Source: Oscillospiraceae bacterium (GTDB lineage: Bacteria > Bacillota > Clostridia > Oscillospirales > Oscillospiraceae). From it: DNA of 64,000 bases. Positions 25,039 to 34,029 of this stretch are shown one piece after another (position 1 is the first letter of the stretch; each line of letters begins with the position of its first letter). Where the stretch lies: assembly GCA_021205095.1 (NCBI GenBank), contig JAJPYE010000009.1:18082-82081 (forward strand). Reading direction: 5' to 3'. The notes beneath the pieces are model-generated. The model saw only the letters and a program-made list of their open reading frames with translations, made no database searches and was not told the origin of the DNA. The position numbers and the translations under genes are program-made.

Positions 25039-25968
25039 ATGAAATCTTTACTTCTTATTATCAATCCCGCCGCCGGGAAGGGTTCCTTCCGAAACGGTCT
25101 GGGGGACGTGCTGCTGACCTTCCACAAGGCTGGCTTTCAGCCTACAGTGGCGTTTACCAGTCAGCATGGAGATGCCACGGACATCGTCTCCCAGTCGGGG
25201 GCCGGATATGACCGGCTGGTCTGTGTGGGAGGAGACGGCACCCTGGGGGAGACCGTCACCGGCCTGATGCAGCTTCCGCCGGAAGCCCGACCCGCCCTGG
25301 GCTATATCCCCATGGGAACTACCAACGATTTCGCCCGTACCCTGGAGCTGAGTCACGACCCTGTGCAGGCCGCCTATGTGGCCGCCTACGGCAATCCTCT
25401 GACCGTGGACGTGGGCCGCTTTAATAATCGGGGCTATTTTACCTATGTGGCCGCCTTCGGGGCCTTTACAGAGGTGACGTATGAGACCCCACAGGATCAG
25501 AAGAACAACATGGGTTTTTTTGCCTATGTGCTGGACGCCATGCGACGCCTGCCCAACCTGACCCATCGCTGGACAAGAGTGGAGTATGACGGGGGCATCC
25601 TGGAGGACGATTTTCTCTTTGGAGCGGTGTCCAACAGCCGCTCCATTGCCGGCATTATCAAGCTGAAGGAGTCGGCGGACATTTCTCTGAACGACGGGAT
25701 GTTCGAGGTGATTCTGATTCGCACGCCGGAGACGCTGCTCCAGCTTGGGCCAATCCTCACGAACATCCTGACCAGCAACTTTACCAGCGATGATATTATC
25801 ATTCTGCACACCCAAAGCGTCCGCTTCACCTTCCGCGACCCGGTAGCCTGGACGCTGGACGGGGAGGACGGCGGCGGCCACGCCGTTGTTCAATGTCAAA
25901 ACGCCCACCACGCACTGCAATTCATCGTAGACCCCGCCCGCGTAGATAAGGAAAACGACCAAAGGTAA
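25039..25968 (+). CDS. Diacylglycerol kinase family lipid kinase (YegS/DagK-like)
   Basis: LLLIINPAAGKGSFRN; VCVGGDGTLGETVTGL; LGYIPMGTTNDFARTL. Confidence 0.9.
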   Translation: MKSLLLIINPAAGKGSFRNGLGDVLLTFHKAGFQPTVAFTSQHGDATDIVSQSGAGYDRLVCVGGDGTLGETVTGLMQLPPEARPALGYIPMGTTNDFARTLELSHDPVQAAYVAAYGNPLTVDVGRFNNRGYFTYVAAFGAFTEVTYETPQDQKNNMGFFAYVLDAMRRLPNLTHRWTRVEYDGGILEDDFLFGAVSNSRSIAGIIKLKESADISLNDGMFEVILIRTPETLLQLGPILTNILTSNFTSDDIIILHTQSVRFTFRDPVAWTLDGEDGGGHAVVQCQNAHHALQFIVDPARVDKENDQR

Positions 25969-25982
25969 ACCAAAATCGGAAA

Positions 25983-26017
25983 CGTCCCCACCAAAGCCAG
26001 CGGCTTTGATGGGGACG
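25983..26017 (+). terminator. Intrinsic terminator after the lipid kinase gene
   Basis: CGTCCCCACCAAAGCC-AGC-GGCTTTGATGGGGACG then CTTTTATTCTTT. Confidence 0.7.
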
Positions 26018-26020
26018 CTT

Positions 26021-26146
26021 TTATTCTTTCAGGGCCTCCATCAGCTCGGAGACGCTGTCAAAGGGGCCGTACACGTCCTCCCCCTTTTCCACCGCCTTTA
26101 TTGCCGCGCAGGTGGTCTCGTTCGGCTCATAAAATGTACTGCACAT
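26021..26146 (-). CDS. Small protein (41 aa) resembling the C-terminal region of RelB/DinJ-type antitoxins
   Basis: MCSTFYEPNETTCAAIKAVEKGEDVYGPFDSVSELMEALKE with GAGGTG RBS; not in the ORF track because of its length. Confidence 0.55.
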   Translation of the reverse strand: MCSTFYEPNETTCAAIKAVEKGEDVYGPFDSVSELMEALKE

Positions 26147-26157
26147 AATTTTTCACC

Positions 26158-27471
26158 TCACAGCCCCGCCCTGCTGCGGCGGAGGCAGACTGCGGCGACC
26201 ACGGCTGTCAGCGCCTCCGAAAGGGGGAGAGCCAGCATGACGCCGTTTGCTCCCAGGGCCATGGGCAGCAGCCACAGGGCCAGGCCGCTGAGGGCAAAGC
26301 TGCGCAGCACCGACACGGCCATGGACATCCGAAACCGCAGAATGGACTGGAGATAATAGGTGGCCAGCACTGTGACGCCAAGGGGCAGGAACACCAGGAA
26401 GTACCGCCGCACCAGTCCCGGCGCGATGGCCAGCACCTCCGCCGAGGGAGACATGAAAAGCCGCATAAGTCCTGCGGGGAACAGCTCGCCAATCAGAACA
26501 AAGGCTACCCCCAGGCCCAGCACTGTGACCAGGGACAGGCGGAACAGCCGCCCGATCCGATCCGTCTTTCCTGCGCCGAAATTGGTGGAGGCAATGGGCT
26601 GGATGGCCTGGCCTACCCCGCCGAACAGGGACTGGAAGAGAGAGGTGATGGTGGTCAGTACCCCATAGACGGACAGCGCCGCCGTACCCCCGTATTTCAT
26701 AAGCTGGTTGTTGGTGACGACCCCAATGAACACGGTGCCCAAATCCAGCACCCCGGCCCCGAAGCCCAGGGACAGGATCTGGCCCATGGCCTTTCCCAGC
26801 CGCCGGGGACGGCGGAGCCGCAGGCGGCAGGATTTGCGGAAGAGATACCCGGTCATCACCACGGCCTGCAAAACCGTTCCGGCCACGGTGGCCATGGCCG
26901 CTCCCCGGATGCCCAGGCCCAGGAAGAACACCAGAAACCAGTCCCCGAATATGTTCAGCGCGCCTCCGGCAATCACCGCCCCGGTGGCCAGGCCAGGCGC
27001 GCCGTCGTTGCGGATGAACGCCCCCAGAAAGATGGGATAGATGATGGCTGGCCAGAAGCCAATAATCCACCGGGCGTATTTCATCACCATGGTCAGGGTT
27101 TCGCCCTCCGCGCCGAAAAAGGCCATGATTGCTTTTCCAAACAGGGCAAGCACCAGCCAGGAGACCAGTGTCAGCGCCGCCATGAGCAGCACGGAGGCGG
27201 TGAAACAGGCGTCCCCCTTCTCCCAGTCCCCCTGGCCCCTGGCCTCGCTCATCAAAACGGAGCCGCCCACGCCGCACATGATGGCGAGAAACACGCTCAC
27301 CCCGAACAGAGGGCCGACCACCGCCATGGCCGCCGCCCCCACAGGCCCCTCCGACTGGCCCACGGCGATGGAGTCCACAAAGCTGTATATGGTCATCACC
27401 AAAGCCCCGCCCAGACCGGGCAGCAGGAATTTTCGATAAAGCCGCCGGATGTCGCCGGTCAATAGCTCCAT
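26158..27471 (-). CDS. MATE family efflux transporter
   Basis: MELLTGDIRRLYRKFLLPGLGGALVMTIYSFVDSIAVGQSEGPVGAAAMAVVGP MATE N-terminus; 12-TM-like. Confidence 0.9.
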   Translation of the reverse strand: MELLTGDIRRLYRKFLLPGLGGALVMTIYSFVDSIAVGQSEGPVGAAAMAVVGPLFGVSVFLAIMCGVGGSVLMSEARGQGDWEKGDACFTASVLLMAALTLVSWLVLALFGKAIMAFFGAEGETLTMVMKYARWIIGFWPAIIYPIFLGAFIRNDGAPGLATGAVIAGGALNIFGDWFLVFFLGLGIRGAAMATVAGTVLQAVVMTGYLFRKSCRLRLRRPRRLGKAMGQILSLGFGAGVLDLGTVFIGVVTNNQLMKYGGTAALSVYGVLTTITSLFQSLFGGVGQAIQPIASTNFGAGKTDRIGRLFRLSLVTVLGLGVAFVLIGELFPAGLMRLFMSPSAEVLAIAPGLVRRYFLVFLPLGVTVLATYYLQSILRFRMSMAVSVLRSFALSGLALWLLPMALGANGVMLALPLSEALTAVVAAVCLRRSRAGL

Positions 27472-27659
27472 AGGGAAACCCCTTTCCATAAAATCCTTTG
27501 ATAAGAAGGATATTTTTTGTCGAATAATCGTATTATATCTGTCCCCGTCTGTGCTGTCAATTCGGTTTCGGGCCGGGCAGCCTGGATAGCTTCGCTGAGC
27601 AGTCATAAAAAACCCCGGCAAAGAGCGTGCCCTTCGCCGGAGATGTTGATTTTTTTGTA

Positions 27660-29057
27660 TTAAAATTCCGCGTTTCCTACGGTGCGGGGGTGCAGTTCCA
27701 CGTCCCGGATGTTGGTCACGCCGGTGAGGTACATGACCATCCGCTCGAAGCCCAGGCCGAACCCGGCGTGGCGGCAGGAACCGTAGCGCCGCAGGTCGAG
27801 ATACCACCAGTAGTCCTCCTGCTTCAGGCCCAGCTCGTCCATCCGGGTCAGCAGCACGTCCAGCCGCTCTTCGCGCTGGCTGCCGCCGATGATCTCCCCG
27901 ATGCCCGGCACCAGACAGTCCGCCGCCGCCACGGTCTTGCCGTCGTCGTTCAGGCGCATATAGAACGCCTTGATCTCCTTGGGGTAGTCCGTGACGAACA
28001 GGGGTTTTTTGAATATCTGCTCGGTGAGATACCGCTCATGCTCCGTTTGCAGGTCGATGCCCCATTCCACCGGGAACTTGAAGTCCGCCCCGGATTTTTG
28101 CAGCAGCTCCACCGCCTCCGTGTATGTCACCCGGCCAAAATCGCTCCCGGCCACGTGCTCCAGCCGGGCCAGCAGGCCCTTGTCCACAAAGCTGTTGAAA
28201 AACGCCATCTCCTGGGGGCATTTTTCCAGCACGGTGCGGATGATGAACTTCACCATGTCCTCCATGCAGGCCAAGTCCCCCTCCAGGTCGCAGAAGGCCA
28301 TTTCCGGCTCGATCATCCAAAACTCTGCCGCGTGGCGCTGGGTGTTGGAGTTTTCCGCCCGGAAGGTGGGGCCGAAGGTGTACACGTCCCCGAAGGCCAT
28401 GGCAAAGTTTTCCGCGTTGAGCTGGCCGGAGACGGTCAGGTTCGTCTCTTTGCCGAAGAAGTCCTGGCTGTAGTCTACAGAGCCGTCCTCATTCCGGGGC
28501 GGGTCGTTTATATCCAGGGTCGTGACCCGGAACATCTCTCCCGCGCCCTCGCAGTCTGAGCCGGTGATGATGGGGGTGTGGACGTACACAAAGCCCCGCT
28601 CCTGGAAGAAGGTGTGAACCGCCTGGGCCGCCACGGAGCGCACCCGGAACACGGCGGAAAACAGATTCGTCCTGGGCCGCAGATGCTGGATGGTACGCAG
28701 GTACTCCACGGTGTGGCGCTTCTTTTGCAGGGGATAGTCCGGAGCGGAGACGCCCTCCACCTGGATGGTCTCGGCCTTTATCTCAAAGGGCTGTTTGGCC
28801 TCCGGCGTCAGCACCAGCGGCCCGGTGACGATCAGGGCCGCCCCCACGTTCAGCTTGGCAATCTCGTCGTAATTATCCAGAACGGCCCGCTCAAACACCA
28901 CCTGCACCCCCTTGAAGGCGCTGCCGTCGTTTAAGTCGATGAAGCCGAAATTTTTCTGATCCCGTATGGTTCTGGCCCAGCCGCACACGGTTATGCTTTC
29001 CCTGTCGGAAAACCTGGCCGGGTCGGCATACAGGGCGGAAACCTTTGTTCTCTCCAT
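27660..29057 (-). CDS. asnS: Asparaginyl-tRNA synthetase
   Basis: [103 protein letters not shown]. Confidence 0.95.
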   Translation of the reverse strand: MERTKVSALYADPARFSDRESITVCGWARTIRDQKNFGFIDLNDGSAFKGVQVVFERAVLDNYDEIAKLNVGAALIVTGPLVLTPEAKQPFEIKAETIQVEGVSAPDYPLQKKRHTVEYLRTIQHLRPRTNLFSAVFRVRSVAAQAVHTFFQERGFVYVHTPIITGSDCEGAGEMFRVTTLDINDPPRNEDGSVDYSQDFFGKETNLTVSGQLNAENFAMAFGDVYTFGPTFRAENSNTQRHAAEFWMIEPEMAFCDLEGDLACMEDMVKFIIRTVLEKCPQEMAFFNSFVDKGLLARLEHVAGSDFGRVTYTEAVELLQKSGADFKFPVEWGIDLQTEHERYLTEQIFKKPLFVTDYPKEIKAFYMRLNDDGKTVAAADCLVPGIGEIIGGSQREERLDVLLTRMDELGLKQEDYWWYLDLRRYGSCRHAGFGLGFERMVMYLTGVTNIRDVELHPRTVGNAEF

Positions 29058-29243
29058 TCCAATACCCTCCCAATCAACATGGTGAATAAACTTATTATAA
29101 CAGTATGGAGGGGGATTTTCAAGAAATACCTGAGATGATACGATCTGCTCAGGCGCAGCGGTACCGCGTTCGTTCGGCGCTTATTTCAAAAACCCCGGAG
29201 AGCTGTTTGGTCAGCGAAAGCCGGATGATGTATAATAAATATG

Positions 29244-29316
29244 TTAGGATGACAAATTGAAACTTGTGCAGGCAAAAGGCCTGTATTATAATATAAAGAT
29301 ATTGAAATCATCCTAA
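29244..29316 (+). promoter_or_regulatory. Structured 5' leader with closing stem at the predicted transcript 5' end
   Basis: -10 TATAAT at 29231-29236; 9-bp stem TTAGGATGA (29244-29252)/TCATCCTAA (29308-29316) enclosing hairpin CAGGC-AAAAG-GCCTG. Confidence 0.45.
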
Positions 29317-29344
29317 ATATTGGGCGTTGGGAGGTCAGACAGAT

Positions 29345-30118
29345 ATGACAATAAAGGAAAGCAAGGGGAAACTAACCGGCGTAATTGTCGTTATCGCCGT
29401 CGTTATCGCTGTGGTTATATATTTTATGTCAGGTCTGTGGCCAATCCGCTTTAAAAATGAACTGGACGCCTTCTTTGGCGAAGGGAACTGGGAGAAAATT
29501 TCCTCCGAAACCAATACCAGCATGATGTATACCGTCCACCACTATACCTCAGACGGCTTATATAATTATGACTCCGACGGCACTTATACAAAGTGGTATA
29601 TCCTCTTTACCCGCGATGATGAAGAAGAGATCTGGACGATCAGCAACCATACTTACAAAATCAATCACAGCAAATACAGCATATTAAGCGCTGACAGGTA
29701 TTCGGCAAAGCAGGCCCTTGTGCAGCAGCTTATGGATATATCCTGCGAGGTTGCCGCCGAAAAGGTTCAGTATGATTTGCTGAGCGAGATCCTAAACGAA
29801 GAACAAATCGAAAGCCTGCGCGTTAGCATTTCCTACCGCAATGGAAACCCGTCGCCCACCTTTTACAACCGATTGTTTAAGCAGGACTGGTTCAATGTGG
29901 AGAACTCGACAGCCGAAAATTACCTGAAAACCGACCTGTATGAGTTTTATATCGATATACTGGCGTATGATTATAAATTCAACCAGCTCTCGGATGAGGA
30001 TCAGGCGGATTTGCTGAACAGCCTGGATGAAATCGAGCAATTACTTTTAGATACCTATGGCGAATACGCGGCGTATGAGATTTACCTTGGGGAAGGCTAC
30101 AGCGCGGAGGCGGAGTGA
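29345..30118 (+). CDS. Hypothetical single-pass membrane protein
   Basis: 257 aa from MTIKESKGK; N-terminal TM GVIVVIAVVIAVVIYFMSG, acidic/tyrosine-rich exterior; RBS GGGAGG; no family recognised. Confidence 0.7.
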   Translation: MTIKESKGKLTGVIVVIAVVIAVVIYFMSGLWPIRFKNELDAFFGEGNWEKISSETNTSMMYTVHHYTSDGLYNYDSDGTYTKWYILFTRDDEEEIWTISNHTYKINHSKYSILSADRYSAKQALVQQLMDISCEVAAEKVQYDLLSEILNEEQIESLRVSISYRNGNPSPTFYNRLFKQDWFNVENSTAENYLKTDLYEFYIDILAYDYKFNQLSDEDQADLLNSLDEIEQLLLDTYGEYAAYEIYLGEGYSAEAE

Positions 30119-30355
30119 CCGCCGCTGTGCCAATCCCTTGCGGTCTGAAATTTGCCCATTCTCAATCGTATCATAAAAACATTATACGCGACGAGTAACT
30201 TTATCCGATGAATACTGGATTTTCCCTTGTCTGGCAGGCCGCGCGGCAAAAAATTTCAATATGTGAAGAAATTAATTATAAAAAATATCTACCATTGTGG
30301 GTGTTTCTATGTTATTATAAAGTTGTCAGAAATAAAGCACGAGGTGTCATGAACT

Positions 30356-32482
30356 ATGGTGAAACTGTATATTGACGGGCGGGAAATAGAAGCCGTAGAG
30401 GGGCAGTCCGTATTGGACGCGGCCCTGGCTGCGGACATCTATATCCCTCATCTGTGTTCCCATCCCGATCTGCCGGTGCAGTCCAACTGCAAGCTGTGCG
30501 TGGTGAACGTGGAAGGGAAGGAAGGCGCCGTCTGCTCCTGCGAGCTGAAAGTGCAGGAGGGGATGCGCGTCACGACCAAGAGCGACGATCTGATGCACCG
30601 CCGCCGGATGGCCATGGAGCTTATGCTGGCCGGCCATCCCCATGACTGCACGGGCTGCAAGCGGTTCGGAAAATGCGAGCTGCAAACCCTGATGCAGTAC
30701 CTGAGCGTGGTTCACGCCCGTATGCATCATGTAATCAAAAACTGCAACAACATCAACACCGTGAACCCCATCGTCAGCCGTGAGATGGAGCGCTGCATTC
30801 AATGCGGTCGCTGCGTGCGGGCCTGCCGGGATCTGCGGGAGGTTGGCATTTTGCAGTACAACAAGAAAAACGGCGAGACCTACATCGGCACGGAGGGCGA
30901 CGTTCCTCTGGCGGAGGCGGGCTGTCGCTTCTGCTCCGCCTGCGTGGCCGTGTGTCCCACCGGCGCTCTGACCGATATGGAGGGCCTGTTCCGGGCCGAC
31001 GTACCCGCCGAGCAGAGCATCGTACCCTGTCAGGTGGAGTGTCCCGCTCATATCGACATCCCCGCCTATATCCGGGCGGTGAAGGAAGGCCGCTATACCG
31101 ACGCGGTGGGCATCATCCGGGAGAAGGTCACATTCCCCCACACCCTGGGTTACATCTGCAATCACCTGTGCGAGACCGGGTGCAAGCATAAGGCCCTGGG
31201 CGAGCCGCTCGCCATCCGGGATCTGAAGCGCTTTGCCGTGGAGAACGACAAGGATCAGACCTGGAAGACCAAGGGCTTCCACAAGCCCCGCACGGGCAAG
31301 AAGGTCGCCGTTATCGGCGGCGGCCCCTGCGGCATGACCGCCGCCTATTACCTCAACAAGCTGGGCCACGACGTAAAGGTCTTTGAAAAGCGTCCGCAGC
31401 TCGGCGGCCCCATGACCAGCGGTATGCCCTCCTATCGTCTGCCCCTGGAGGCGGTGCAGGAGGAGCTTCAGTACATCGTGGATTCCGGCGTGGACTATGA
31501 GTGCAACTGCGAGATCTCTGATGTGGCGGCCCTGAAAAAGGACTACGACGCGGTGCTGATCGCCGCCGGCGTCTCCAAGGGCAAGAAGTTGCCCATCCCC
31601 GGCTCCGACTTCAAGCAGGTCTACTGCGCCATCGACATCCTGGCGGAGATTCACGCCGGGGAGAGCATGGAGAAGCTCGGCAAGACCGTCTGCATCATCG
31701 GCGCCGGCTCCGTGGGCTATGACTGCGCCCGTACCCTTGTCCGCAAGGGTCTCACCGTGAACCTGGCCTGCCTCGAAAAGGGCGACAAGATCCTCGCCGA
31801 CGAGGAGGATCAGGTGCAGGGCCGCGAGGAGGGCATCATCTCCTTCCCTGGCCGCTCCTTCGAGGCCATCGAGGGCACTCCCGACCAGGTTACGGGTCTG
31901 CGGGTACATACCGTTATCTCTTCTACCTACGACAAGGCCACGGGCCGCGTCACCGAGGTGGCGGAGGAGGGCAGCCAGATGGTCATCCCCTGCGACTCCG
32001 TCATCTTCGCCACCGGCCAGCGCCCCGGCCTGGACGACTTTGAAAACTTCGGCATCGACCTGTCCCGTGGCTTCCCCATCAATCCTGCCAACGGCAAGCC
32101 GGAGCATATCACCAGCCTGGACGGCGTGTTCGCTGCCGGCGACGTGATCACCGGCATCAGCTTCGTCATCAAGGCCATTGCCCAGGCCCGCGAGGTTGTT
32201 CCCATTGTTGACCAGTATTTGGGCGGCGACGGCCAGATCGACGAGACGCTTGTGGAGCGTACCCTGAACCCTGCCATCGGCAAGGTGGAGGACTTCGCCA
32301 AGCTGCCCCGCGTGGAAATGGATTTGCTCACCCCGGAGGAGCGCCTTGCGAACCCGGATCAGTCCGTCTTCACCACCTATACCTGCCAGCAGGCCGGCTG
32401 CGAGGCCCAGCGCTGTCTCCAGTGCGATTTGCGCCGGGAGATCAAGCAAAACCGCCTGTGGACTGAGTATTCCATCAAATAA
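30356..32482 (+). CDS. 2Fe-2S/4Fe-4S ferredoxin (NuoG N-terminus-like) fused to GltD-type FAD/NAD(P) oxidoreductase
   Basis: VEGQSVLDAALAADIYIPHLCSHPDLPVQSNCKLCVVNV 2Fe-2S; CTGCKRFGKCELQ; CIQCGRCVRAC and CRFCSACVAVCPTGAL; KKVAVIGGGPCGMTAAYYLNKLGHDVKVFEK and FAAGDVITGISFVIKAIAQAREV. Confidence 0.88.
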   Translation: MVKLYIDGREIEAVEGQSVLDAALAADIYIPHLCSHPDLPVQSNCKLCVVNVEGKEGAVCSCELKVQEGMRVTTKSDDLMHRRRMAMELMLAGHPHDCTGCKRFGKCELQTLMQYLSVVHARMHHVIKNCNNINTVNPIVSREMERCIQCGRCVRACRDLREVGILQYNKKNGETYIGTEGDVPLAEAGCRFCSACVAVCPTGALTDMEGLFRADVPAEQSIVPCQVECPAHIDIPAYIRAVKEGRYTDAVGIIREKVTFPHTLGYICNHLCETGCKHKALGEPLAIRDLKRFAVENDKDQTWKTKGFHKPRTGKKVAVIGGGPCGMTAAYYLNKLGHDVKVFEKRPQLGGPMTSGMPSYRLPLEAVQEELQYIVDSGVDYECNCEISDVAALKKDYDAVLIAAGVSKGKKLPIPGSDFKQVYCAIDILAEIHAGESMEKLGKTVCIIGAGSVGYDCARTLVRKGLTVNLACLEKGDKILADEEDQVQGREEGIISFPGRSFEAIEGTPDQVTGLRVHTVISSTYDKATGRVTEVAEEGSQMVIPCDSVIFATGQRPGLDDFENFGIDLSRGFPINPANGKPEHITSLDGVFAAGDVITGISFVIKAIAQAREVVPIVDQYLGGDGQIDETLVERTLNPAIGKVEDFAKLPRVEMDLLTPEERLANPDQSVFTTYTCQQAGCEAQRCLQCDLRREIKQNRLWTEYSIK

Positions 32483-32496
32483 GGAGGCCGGGAGAA

Positions 32497-32937
32497 ATGT
32501 ATCAAGAAGAAAATTCCTATACCATCCCCTCCAGGGACACCCTTCAGCCGGGTATGTGCCCTGTGAAGTGGGCGCTGGACATCGCCAAGAACACCCGTGA
32601 GGGTTCGGATGGCAAAAACGTTATGGGCCGGGACGGCATGACCCAGCTCACCCAGATTTTGACCGATCTGACCACCGGCAACGCGGAGGACGACGACCTG
32701 GAGCTGGTGCGTGAGATCTGCAACGTGATTATCACCACCCCCGGCTGCGAGATTTCTGCCCAGGCCGCCGGGAACATCCTCTGGAGCCTGGAGAATAACA
32801 CCGTCGAGTGGAACAACCACCGGCGCAAGCGCTGCGCCACCCAGGAGTGCTACCAGAGCGCTGCCCCCGCCGCAGGCCCCGCCGAGGGCCGTCAGCGCCG
32901 CCGCCGCAGAGGCGCCAGCGCCGCAACGGAGGAGTAA
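32497..32937 (+). CDS. Small protein resembling the C-terminal iron-sulfur domain of NuoF, with cysteines mostly lost
   Basis: MCPVKWALDIAKNTREGSDGKN...LTQILTDLTTGNAEDDDLELVREICNVIITTPGCEISAQAAGNILWSLENNTVEWNNHRRKRCATQEC follows the NuoF C-terminal layout; 14 bp after the flavoprotein gene. Confidence 0.6.
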   Translation: MYQEENSYTIPSRDTLQPGMCPVKWALDIAKNTREGSDGKNVMGRDGMTQLTQILTDLTTGNAEDDDLELVREICNVIITTPGCEISAQAAGNILWSLENNTVEWNNHRRKRCATQECYQSAAPAAGPAEGRQRRRRRGASAATEE

Positions 32938-32953
32938 AAAAAACCAAAACAGC

Positions 32954-32989
32954 AAATTGCGGGAGACGAAAGCCGTCTCCCGCAATTTT
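32954..32989. terminator. Bidirectional terminator between convergent genes
   Basis: AAATTGCGGGAGAC-GAAAGCC-GTCTCCCGCAATTT. Confidence 0.7.
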
Positions 32990-33013
32990 GTTTGTACAGG
33001 CGATTCTCTCGCC

Positions 33014-34018
33014 TTATCCTGCGTCCTCGTTCCCGGAGGTGTCGTAGCTTTCCAGCACCTCCAGAAGCTGGTCTACCATCTCCTCGTCTGCCAGGCGGAA
33101 TTTTATCTCCACCCGGCGGCTGGCGTCCGCGTCCACGGTGCCGTCGCTGGCATAGATGGGACTGCTCCAGGAGCGACCGCTGACGGATACCAGCTCCCGT
33201 ACCAGGCTAAGCATATCGGAGGAGAAGATGGCCTGGTCGTCGTCCAGACAGTAGGCGGCCACGGAGGCGGCCCGCGCCTGGCTCAGATCCAGGTTGTAGA
33301 TATAAGAGCCGGAGGTGTCTGTGTGGCCCTCGATGATGATTTCGGAGATATAGTCGATGTACTCGTCGGACAGCACCACGTCGAAATAGGCGGGGAGGAA
33401 GGCGGCCAACGTTTCCTTACCCTCCTCGCTCAGATCCGCGCTGTCATAGTCAAACAGCACGCTGGCGTCCAGGGTAATAGCCCCGGTCTGGGAATCCACG
33501 GAAAGGCTCAGGTCGGTGTTGGCGAAGGCGTCGGACAGAGCGGCGATGATCTCCTTTTTCACGCCGATGATCTCCTCGATCTGGGCCTGCTGACTGGCCA
33601 GGGCCGCCTCCTGATCCTGAATCTTGGTCTCTTTTTCTTCCAATTCGTCCTGCTGCTGGGCCAGCAGAAGCAGGGCGTCCTCCAGCTCCAGCTCTCTGGC
33701 GTTCAGGGCGTCCTGGGCTTCGTCCAGGTCTGCCTGCTGCTCATCCAGGAGCGCCTGCTGCTCGTCCAAAAGGGCCTGCTGGGCCTCGGTCAGGTCGATG
33801 TAGCCCAGTTTTTCGGAGATTTCCTCCTCCAGCTCGGCCTCCCGCTCCTGAAGCTCCAGTTCGCTGGCGTCATAGGAGTTTTTCACCTGCATCAGCACGA
33901 ACAGCGTGCCGCAGATGATAAGGATGAACATCAGCAGCACCCCGGCCATCATGTCGGAATAGGACTGCCAGTAGGATACCTCCTGAAATTCCGTGGGCTT
34001 TCGGTTTCGTCTTGCCAT
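33014..34018 (-). CDS. OmpA/MotB (ZorB-like) family protein: TM helix, coiled coil, OmpA domain
   Basis: YWQSYSDMMAGVLLMFILIICGTLFVLMQ TM with Asp; LLDEQQALLDEQQADLDEAQ coiled coil; SEIIIEGHTDTSGSYIYNLDLSQARAASVAAYCL OmpA core; DASRRVEIKFRL. Confidence 0.85.
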   Translation of the reverse strand: MARRNRKPTEFQEVSYWQSYSDMMAGVLLMFILIICGTLFVLMQVKNSYDASELELQEREAELEEEISEKLGYIDLTEAQQALLDEQQALLDEQQADLDEAQDALNARELELEDALLLLAQQQDELEEKETKIQDQEAALASQQAQIEEIIGVKKEIIAALSDAFANTDLSLSVDSQTGAITLDASVLFDYDSADLSEEGKETLAAFLPAYFDVVLSDEYIDYISEIIIEGHTDTSGSYIYNLDLSQARAASVAAYCLDDDQAIFSSDMLSLVRELVSVSGRSWSSPIYASDGTVDADASRRVEIKFRLADEEMVDQLLEVLESYDTSGNEDAG

Positions 34019-34029
34019 AGGATACCTCC

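Noticed and set aside
29157-29166. GCGGTACCGC, resembling the T-box GGTACCGCG motif, near asnS
   Set aside because: It is a self-palindrome in the wrong context: the flanks do not match the T-box AGGGTGG core or a downstream antiterminator/terminator, and the spacing to asnS on the minus strand does not fit.
30347-32449. 700-aa ORF on the minus strand (and similar long mirror ORFs such as 4024..5631 +, 2936..4027 +, 12112..13527 +, 34195..35811 +, 44619..46181 +, 47028..48257 +)
   Set aside because: They lie antisense to clearly recognisable genes, show Gly/His/Ala/Val-rich low-complexity composition, and arise from GC-biased third positions of the real genes.
33700-33800. Tandem DNA repeat in the OmpA/MotB gene
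   Set aside because: It encodes the heptad-like LLDEQQALLDEQQADLDEAQ coiled coil; ordinary protein repeat.
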